DNA of 6,518 nt from the NCBI GenBank assembly GCA_038214295.1, contig JBBQSA010000088.1, forward strand, positions 1-6,518. Reading direction: 5' to 3'. Positions within the stretch are counted from its first letter, which is position 1. Each line of letters starts with the position of its first letter. The position numbers and the translations under genes are program-made. The DNA is from SHZI01 sp038214295. Its GTDB lineage: Bacteria; Pseudomonadota; Gammaproteobacteria; Steroidobacterales; GCA-2729495. This document shows, in pieces, positions 1 to 4,629 of this stretch. The notes beneath the pieces were generated by a model. That model did no database searches. It was not told the origin of the DNA and worked only from the letters and a program-made list of their open reading frames with translations.

Positions 1-264
1 GCGGATGTCCTCGCCGGTGTCTGTGAAGGTGTAGGTCAGCGCGCCGCCCACATTGCCCTTGCCGGGATCCTTTGCGTCCGGATCCTTGACCTGGGCAATC
101 AGGTGCACGCCGTCTGGCGCGTAATAGGCCTCGCCGTTCTCTGGCAGGTTGGGGACCTTGTACATCGGCAGTTCCTGGCCGTCGGTCGCGGCGTTTGCCG
201 TGGCGAGTTGCAGGGCCACAACACCGATGGCAAGCAGGCAAATGGGCTGGTACAGCGTTCCCAT
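1..264 (-). CDS. Exported protein, N-terminal part; possibly TolB/PD40-type propeller
   Basis: This is the first 88 codons of a leftward gene that continues past the left edge of the window. The start is the ATG read from 264-262 on the minus strand. A GGAG lies 8 bases upstream of it. Residues 1-25 form a Sec signal peptide: a short N-region, a hydrophobic core (residues 8-20, ICLLAIGVVALQL) and an Ala-rich end (TANAA), so the product should be periplasmic or outer-membrane associated. The mature part contains a YAPDG segment followed by hydrophobic residues (HLIAQV, residues 55-60). This resembles the SPDGK-type strand of PD40/WD40-like beta-propeller repeats found in TolB-like proteins. 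The propeller assignment rests on this one motif and is tentative. The exported nature is well supported. Nothing about substrate can be said from the visible part. Confidence 0.7.
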   Translation of the reverse strand, partial: MGTLYQPICLLAIGVVALQLATANAATDGQELPMYKVPNLPENGEAYYAPDGVHLIAQVKDPDAKDPGKGNVGGALTYTFTDTGEDIR

Positions 265-298
265 GGCAGGTCTCCGGTCGATTGCAGGATCAGGATCG

Positions 299-327
299 AT
301 AGTACTCCCTGGTTGTCCCGATGCCAC
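299..327 (-). promoter_or_regulatory. Candidate sigma70-type promoter for the leftward exported-protein gene
   Basis: On the minus strand, GTGGCA (327-322) and TACTAT (304-299) are separated by 17 bases. Each matches four of six consensus positions. Transcription would start near 292, giving a leader of under 30 bases before the ATG at 264. This is only a motif match by eye in GC-rich DNA, so it is a candidate. Confidence 0.3.
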
Positions 328-362
328 CGTACCCCCGCGGCGCGGGACCGGGCCAGGAATTG

Positions 363-375
363 AGCCTGGCAGGCT
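363..375. promoter_or_regulatory. 13-bp palindrome in the divergent spacer (possible operator)
   Basis: AGCCTG-G-CAGGCT is a perfect dyad with one central base. It lies 46 bases upstream of the membrane-protein start at 421, in the spacer between two divergent genes (265-420). A dyad there could be a repressor site for either gene. No clear promoter for the rightward gene is visible, although a weak CTGACC (374-379) overlaps the dyad end. The rest of the spacer shows no gene. The functional role is inference. Confidence 0.25.
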
Positions 376-420
376 GACCAGACGGGGTAAAGTTCCTATG
401 CGATCTCCTCGGGAGAACTT

Positions 421-1143
421 ATGAATACCGCAACCGCACCAGTACGCAGACCTGGCGAAAGTGTGTTCTACGTGGGTGTCGGCGTCATTGCCGCGCTCAT
501 CGTGCTTTGGGGTTTTTCGGCGACGTTCTTCCTGCGTGATCCCGGCGCCGGCTTGCGACCGTTGTCCGCGCTGCTGCTGGTCCACGGTATCGTCTTCAGC
601 GCCTGGATTCTGGTGTTTATCGCCCAGGCGTCACTCGTCGCCGCCAACCGCCGCGATCTGCACCGGCGCCTGGGCGCCGTCTCCGTCGCGCTCGCTGCCG
701 GCCTGGTGTTCCTCGGACTGATCGCCTCCATTGATGCCCTGCGCCGTGGAGCCACTCCGATCGAAGGGCTCGATCCGCGCAGTTTCTTCGCTATTCCCTT
801 CATCGATATTCTGTTGTTCGCGGCGCTGGTCGGCGCGGCACTGCACTTCCGCCGGAACCTGGAAACGCACAAGCGGCTGATGGTGCTCGCCAGCATCAGC
901 ATCCTGGCCGCTGCCATAGCGCGCATTCCGCTAGCCTTCATCTTCAACGGCGGCCCGCCGGTGTTCTTCGCCCTGCTGGATGTGCTGGTGCTGTCGGTGC
1001 TGGCCTACGACTTCTTCCGCCATGGCCGCGTGCATACGGCCTACCGCTGGGGCGCGGCACTGCTCATTCTGTCGCAGCCGCTGCGCCTGGCGGTAAGCGG
1101 CACGGCGCCGTGGCTGGCGTTTGCCAACCTGTTCCTGCCATGA
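421..1143 (+). CDS. Seven-helix integral membrane protein, function unknown
   Basis: This is a 240-residue protein. The ATG at 421 is preceded by GGGAGA at 411-416 with 4 bases between, a good ribosome binding site. Seven hydrophobic stretches are visible at about residues 17-38, 48-73, 84-104, 121-143, 152-176, 180-199 and 208-236, so it should sit in the inner membrane. Recurrent small motifs are the H55...W62...Q69 pattern in helix 2, DLHRRLG (79-85) entering helix 3, and ETHKRLM (148-154) before helix 5. Similar HRRLG and HKRLM loop motifs occur in uncharacterised bacterial multi-span proteins (DUF2306-like); this is recalled, not searched. The histidines near the membrane could bind a cofactor, but nothing shows this. 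Its 3' end overlaps the broken reading frame of the convergent SDR gene by 103 bases. I do not recognise a function. Confidence 0.85.
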   Translation: MNTATAPVRRPGESVFYVGVGVIAALIVLWGFSATFFLRDPGAGLRPLSALLLVHGIVFSAWILVFIAQASLVAANRRDLHRRLGAVSVALAAGLVFLGLIASIDALRRGATPIEGLDPRSFFAIPFIDILLFAALVGAALHFRRNLETHKRLMVLASISILAAAIARIPLAFIFNGGPPVFFALLDVLVLSVLAYDFFRHGRVHTAYRWGAALLILSQPLRLAVSGTAPWLAFANLFLP

Positions 1144-1721
1144 CGCGGGTGGCGCCGTGCCGCGCCGGCGTGTAACTGCCAGTAGCGCTCCGCGATGGCG
1201 TCTGGACTGCGCTGCGGGTCTTCCGGCGTGACCCGACCCTGGACGCTGAGGTAGTGCACCCTGATCGCCGTCTTGTCGAGAGATTTCGCGACGCCGTGGG
1301 CGAGGCTCCGCAAGCCCGCCTTGCCGATCGATAGCGAGCCGAAGGCGGGCAGCACGGCCTGCACCGCGGTCAGCGCGTCAGCCACGTTGACGGCGAAATC
1401 AGCCACGAGTGCGGGTGCGGTCTCGCTCAGCAGTTCTTTCCACTTGATATTCGCCGCGTTGTACAGGAGCACGTCCGCAGGCAGGCCGGCCTCGACCTGG
1501 ATCTCCTTGAGGGCCGCGGAAAGGTCCACGTCGCAAGTGCAGTCGGCGACGCGGTAGATCGTCCGCACGCCCGCCGCCGCGAGTTCGTCACGGAACTTCT
1601 CGAGCGTCTGCTGGCGTCGCGCGACCAGCCCGACGATGTAGCCCTCGGCGCCGAAGCGTCGCGCCGTGGCGAGGCTGATGCCGGGGCCGGCGCCGACGAC
1701 AATGAGCAGCCTGTTCGCCAT
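1041..1721 (-). pseudogene. Short-chain dehydrogenase/reductase, internally deleted and 3'-truncated
   Basis: The leftward frame encodes 226 residues from the ATG at 1721. A GTG at 1757 is possible, but neither start has a strong Shine-Dalgarno sequence. The N-terminal half is a clear NAD(P)-binding Rossmann fold: GAGPGIS at residues 10-16, an acidic D60 after strand 3, NAAN at 88-91 replacing the usual NNAG, and the helix-4 Asn N112. Only 43 residues separate NAAN from the LSIGK lysine (K134). In classical SDRs that distance is about 66, so about 20-25 residues are missing between F127 and G128. This is where strand 5 and the catalytic Ser region belong. The YxxxK Tyr is Leu (L130), which also occurs in some divergent SDRs. 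After YWQLH (180-184) the sequence is Arg/Pro-rich and is simply the antisense of the neighbouring membrane gene, so the native C-terminus seems lost. I read it as a dying gene. An intact atypical SDR is the alternative. Confidence 0.7.
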
Positions 1722-1730
1722 GGCGAAATA

Positions 1731-1748
1731 ACAGGCAGTCCAACCTGT
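1731..1748. promoter_or_regulatory. Inverted repeat ACAGG-N8-CCTGT in the SDR/UbiD divergent spacer
   Basis: The 74-bp spacer between the SDR start (1721) and the UbiD start (1796) contains a 5-bp dyad, ACAGG (1731-1735) and CCTGT (1744-1748), with 8 bases between. It sits just upstream of the TATGAT at 1761-1766, over the place where a -35 box would lie. A divergently arranged catabolic gene pair often shares such an operator. The arms are short, so chance is a real alternative. Confidence 0.3.
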
Positions 1749-1760
1749 GCAAGCCACCGG

Positions 1761-1766
1761 TATGAT
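1761..1766 (+). promoter_or_regulatory. Candidate -10 element for the UbiD gene
   Basis: TATGAT matches five of six bases of the sigma70 -10 consensus and lies 29 bases upstream of the UbiD ATG. No convincing -35 hexamer is found 16-18 bases before it, which would fit an activator-dependent promoter or a chance match. Confidence 0.3.
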
Positions 1767-1795
1767 CGGAGCGTGACCCTTGTGGAGACCTGTCG

Positions 1796-3406
1796 ATGAG
1801 CGACCGCTACTCCCGTCGTGACGTTCTTGCGGCCGGCTCCGGCCTTGCCGCGCTCTCGGCTACCGGAACGGCTGCCATCGTCGGCCCGACGCTGGCCGCT
1901 GCCCCGCAGGCGCCCTTCGACACGCTGCGCGATTACGTGGCGGCGCTCGAGGCACACGGGTTGCTGCTGCGCTTACCCGAGATCAACCAGGACAGGTACC
2001 AGGCCACGGGGCTCGTTTACCGGGCCAACGACCGCTACGGCTTCATGGGCGTCCCGGCGCTGTATGCCGAGCGTGTGAAGGTTGATGGCCGCTGGGTGCA
2101 GGGGCCGTTGCTCGGGCTCCTGCAGGCCAACCTGAATACGGACGCGATCGTCCTCGGCCAGCCGCTGGTTCCGGGCGATGCGAAGGCGGGCTACCGCGCT
2201 GCCAAGGCCGTGCTGGCGGACGTCCTGAAGAAAAACAAGGGCAAGTACCCGGAGATTCCACCGCTCACGATCTCCCGGGAGCGTGCGTTGTGCAAGGAAG
2301 TAGTGCTGCGCGGTAACGACATCGACCTGACGAAGTTCGCGTTCATCAAGACCAACCCCATGGACGGCGGTCGCTATATCAATGCCACCTCGGTATTTAC
2401 TCACGACCCGGTCCTCGGCAACAACTTCGGGACCTATCGCTGCCAGCTCAAGGGGCCTCGGCTGCTGGGACTGAATCCGGAAGAGAACCAGGCGGGCTGG
2501 AAAATGCTGATGGCCGCGAAGGCGCGTGGCGAGCAGGTCGCAAAGGTGTCCATCGTCCTCGGCCAGGACCCGGTCGTGTGGTTCATCAGCTGCACGCGTG
2601 TGGCGCCTCGCTTCGGCGACAAGCCGGTCGACGAGCTCGCCGTGGCCGGCGGCTTCCGCGGGCGGCCGCTCGAGGTCGTGCGCTCGGAAGACAGCGACCT
2701 GCTTGTGCCCGCGCACGCCGAGATGATCATCGAGGGCGAGGTGCCTTTGCAGGTGCCGGGCCAGCCCGAGGGGCCGTTCGGCGAAATGTTCGGCTACCTG
2801 GGTCCCGGCAAGCGCGAGAACTTCTTCGTCAACGTCACGACGGTCACGCACCGCCGCGATCCCTGGGTGGTCAACATGTACACCGGACTGCAACGGGGCA
2901 TGATCACGGCGCCCATGGACGCGCTCGGCGATCACATGCTGCGCCAGTCCGTGCCGAATATCGTGGAGTCCTGGCAACCGCAGGACACGATGGGCGTCTT
3001 CGTCGTCAGTATCGACAAGAACGCGCCAGGCCAGGGGCTGAAGGCTGGGCAGGATGTGGCGCGCTACAACCCGATCGCCAAGGTGGTGATCATCGTGGAC
3101 AAGGACATCGACGTGATGGAGCCCAGGGAGGTCCTGTTCGCGATGGGCTCGCGCTGGCAACCGTCGCCGGCCACGGAGATCCTGACCAAGCAGCGAGGGC
3201 TGATCACCGATCCGAGCCTGAAGGTGATCCGCGAGACAAGCAAGATCATCATCGACGCCACGATGCAGTGGCCTGAAGAGGGCGGGCGGGACCTGTTCCC
3301 GGCCACCAACCGGGCGCTGCTCAAGGAAGGCGTGCCGGGCGTGTTCGCGGAGGTCGACCGGCTTTACGGCACGACGCTTGCAAAATGGGGCGCTGGCAAG
3401 CTGTAG
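1796..3406 (+). CDS. UbiD-family decarboxylase with a Tat signal peptide
   Basis: This is a 536-residue protein. The ATG at 1796 has GGAG 8 bases upstream. UbiD enzymes reversibly (de)carboxylate aromatic or alpha,beta-unsaturated acids using prenylated FMN made by UbiX; no ubiX is in this window. Residues 5-36 are a twin-arginine signal (SRRDVL at 6-11, an Ala/Gly-rich core, then LAAAP), so the enzyme is predicted to be exported folded. The family catalytic residues are present: R215 in NFGTYR, E325 and E330 in EGPFGE, matching the Arg-Glu-Glu set of fungal Fdc1 (R173, E277, E282). The DGGRYI segment (190-195) fits the cofactor/substrate region. The metal ligands N210 and E280 match Fdc1 N168 and E233, but the third, Fdc1 H191, corresponds to A233 here (NQAGW). 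Length without the signal, about 500, is normal for the family. The divergent SDR and the downstream hydrolase remnant suggest a catabolic role. The substrate is unknown. Confidence 0.93.
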   Translation: MSDRYSRRDVLAAGSGLAALSATGTAAIVGPTLAAAPQAPFDTLRDYVAALEAHGLLLRLPEINQDRYQATGLVYRANDRYGFMGVPALYAERVKVDGRWVQGPLLGLLQANLNTDAIVLGQPLVPGDAKAGYRAAKAVLADVLKKNKGKYPEIPPLTISRERALCKEVVLRGNDIDLTKFAFIKTNPMDGGRYINATSVFTHDPVLGNNFGTYRCQLKGPRLLGLNPEENQAGWKMLMAAKARGEQVAKVSIVLGQDPVVWFISCTRVAPRFGDKPVDELAVAGGFRGRPLEVVRSEDSDLLVPAHAEMIIEGEVPLQVPGQPEGPFGEMFGYLGPGKRENFFVNVTTVTHRRDPWVVNMYTGLQRGMITAPMDALGDHMLRQSVPNIVESWQPQDTMGVFVVSIDKNAPGQGLKAGQDVARYNPIAKVVIIVDKDIDVMEPREVLFAMGSRWQPSPATEILTKQRGLITDPSLKVIRETSKIIIDATMQWPEEGGRDLFPATNRALLKEGVPGVFAEVDRLYGTTLAKWGAGKL

Positions 3407-3427
3407 AGCGCCATCCCAGCCAGCGCC
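3389..3427 (+). other. Stem-loop across the UbiD stop codon
   Basis: GGCGCTGGC (3389-3397) and GCCAGCGCC (3419-3427) form a perfect 9-bp GC-rich stem with a 21-base loop that contains the TAG stop (3404-3406). No T-tract follows, so it is not a standard intrinsic terminator. It lies at the border between the intact UbiD gene and the hydrolase remnant. It could slow ribosomes or polymerase, or be a trace of the rearrangement that removed the hydrolase 5' part. Confidence 0.35.
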
Positions 3428-3430
3428 GGC

Positions 3431-3760
3431 GACAGCGGGCTCGTCAAGGGCCTGTACGCCCTCTGTCCCTGCATCGCGGGCGAATGGCCGTTCGCGAAGA
3501 ATTCGTCGAGGAGCGAGAACAACAGCATCATTCTCGATCTGCACAACAACCGCGGCACAATGGCCTACGGCTTCGCCGCCTTCGACCAGTGCGATCCGCT
3601 GCGCGACGAGGGCGTGGATTTCTACCGCCGCCAGATCCCGAACGGCCAGTCCGCGCGCTGCCGCCAGGTGATGGGCACGATCCACGGCACCGAAACCTTC
3701 CCAATGTGCTGCCCGGATATCAGCCGCGATACCGCGCGTGACCTCGCTGGTTTTGCGCGG
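3431..3760 (+). pseudogene. Remnant of an HSL-type alpha/beta-hydrolase (C-terminal part)
   Basis: The frame that follows the UbiD stop, in the same phase, reads as convincing protein, although no start codon or ribosome binding site precedes it. GLVKGLYALCPCIAGEWP (from about 3437) is followed by LDLHNNRGTMAYGFAAF, then CDPLRDEG (3590-3613), then MGTIHGTETFP, then CPDISRDTARDLAGFAR (ending 3760). This order matches the C-terminal half of hormone-sensitive-lipase-like hydrolases, as I recall the family. There, CDPLRDEG carries the catalytic Asp (here 3593-3595) and IHG the catalytic His (3683-3685). The oxyanion HGG and the GDSGGG nucleophile are absent. About 27-30 residues that normally lie between MAYG...AF and the Asp strand are also gone. 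The frame has no stop at the expected end and runs on to 4093. An internal ATG at 3560 cannot give an active enzyme. It is a non-functional relic. Confidence 0.7.
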
Positions 3761-3900
3761 GACCAGATTATGTGGCGAAGAGAGATGCGATCACCGGGAC
3801 GCATCGACACCACACCCGGTCCTTTGGGTGGGCAAATGACCCCCAACGCGAGCAGAATGAACCGACAGGGGACACTCGGAATCCCCAACGGGAGAACAAA
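3761..3900 (+). promoter_or_regulatory. Leader region of the PEP-CTERM-like gene with small hairpins and a direct repeat
   Basis: This spacer lies between the hydrolase remnant and the secreted-protein gene. It contains three short inverted repeats: GATGCG/CGCATC (3784-3789, 3800-3805), CACCC/GGGTG (3813-3817, 3826-3830) and GGGGA/TCCCC (3868-3872, 3882-3886). CCCCAACG occurs twice (3841-3848 and 3883-3890), 42 bases apart, the second copy just before the GGGAGAAC ribosome binding site. No convincing promoter hexamers are seen. The region is less strongly coding-like than its flanks. A regulatory role is only suggested by the clustering. Confidence 0.3.
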
Positions 3901-4629
3901 ATGGCCATCGTCTCGAGAATCGCTGGAAGTCTGCTGCTGTCACTATCGTTGTCGCTGCCCGCCGGCGCCTCGGTGGTGGTCCCGGGCCAGGGCACCTGGG
4001 AGTCCACGCTTCTTGGCCGGGACCTCAACGGTTATGCCGTGGCCGCCGACAGCAGCGAAGCGGTCTTCCTGTATGACACGGCGCTCGACCTGACCTGGCT
4101 GCGGGATACGGCGGCCTACGGCCCCATGCGCTGGACCGCTGCGATGGCCTTTGCCGCCGACCTTTCCATCAACGGCTTCGGCGGCTGGCGGTTGCCCACC
4201 CTGATCGAGCCCGGTGGCTGCGACGGGCGCCTGCTCGATGGCTGCTGGCTCGGTTCCGACGTCGTGCAAACGGGCGCCGCGTTCAGTGAGTTGATGTACC
4301 TGTGGAACGTCGAGCTGGGCAACGCGCCCCGGATCGACTACGCGACGGTCAACACAGGCCCGTTCCTGAACCTGGGTTTGCCAGGCTATCCCCATGACTC
4401 GCGCTGGATCGGTGTGGGGGCGACCCGCACGCCGGAGCCAGAGTTCCAAATTGCGTGGACTCTCTATATGCGCAACGGATTGCATCTCGTGGACCCCCAC
4501 TTGCAAGACCAGTGGGACTTCATGCTGGTGCGCGCGGGCGACGTGCAGCCGCTCCCCGGACCGGGCAGCCTGGCACTCGTGCTGCTCGGGCTTACGCTGG
4601 CCCTGGGCGCGAAGCGCTTCAGCCGGTAG
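3901..4629 (+). CDS. Secreted DUF1566/Lcl-like protein with PEP-CTERM-type tail
   Basis: This is a 242-residue protein. The ATG at 3901 follows GGGAG with 6 bases between. An in-frame extension upstream to 3772 has no signal-peptide character and is rejected. Residues 1-24 are a Sec signal (SLLLSLSLSLPAGAS). The core has the pattern VFLYDTALDLTWLRD (55-69), then MRWTAAMAFAADL, then GFGGWRLPT (92-100), typical of DUF1566/Lcl-like domains in PEP-CTERM proteins. The C-terminus, PLPGPGSLALVLLGLTLAL (217-235) then GAKRFSR, has the layout of a PEP-CTERM signal: short Pro motif, one hydrophobic helix, basic end. The central Glu of Pro-Glu-Pro is Gly here. In such organisms exosortase processes the tail and delivers the protein to the cell surface or extracellular matrix. 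No exosortase is in the window. It overlaps the convergent Rieske gene end by 11 bases. Its biochemical function is unknown. Confidence 0.85.
   Translation: MAIVSRIAGSLLLSLSLSLPAGASVVVPGQGTWESTLLGRDLNGYAVAADSSEAVFLYDTALDLTWLRDTAAYGPMRWTAAMAFAADLSINGFGGWRLPTLIEPGGCDGRLLDGCWLGSDVVQTGAAFSELMYLWNVELGNAPRIDYATVNTGPFLNLGLPGYPHDSRWIGVGATRTPEPEFQIAWTLYMRNGLHLVDPHLQDQWDFMLVRAGDVQPLPGPGSLALVLLGLTLALGAKRFSR

Noticed and set aside
103..424. Two short rightward open frames at the left end
   Set aside because: They lie opposite the leftward signal-peptide gene and the spacer. Neither has a ribosome binding site or a recognisable motif.
1101..1112. Palindrome CACGGCGCCGTG as a terminator of the membrane gene
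   Set aside because: It lies inside the membrane protein coding sequence, has no loop space and no T-tract. It is only noted as a possible recombination aid.
1973..3685. A 570-codon open frame on the minus strand opposite UbiD
   Set aside because: Its sequence is low-complexity His/Arg/Ala/Val-rich, as expected from the antisense of a GC-rich gene. The plus strand has an unmistakable UbiD with all key motifs.
3560..4093. A 177-codon gene starting at the ATG 3560
   Set aside because: Its first about 67 codons are the tail of the hydrolase relic. The rest is read-through into non-coding and out-of-frame sequence with no protein character.
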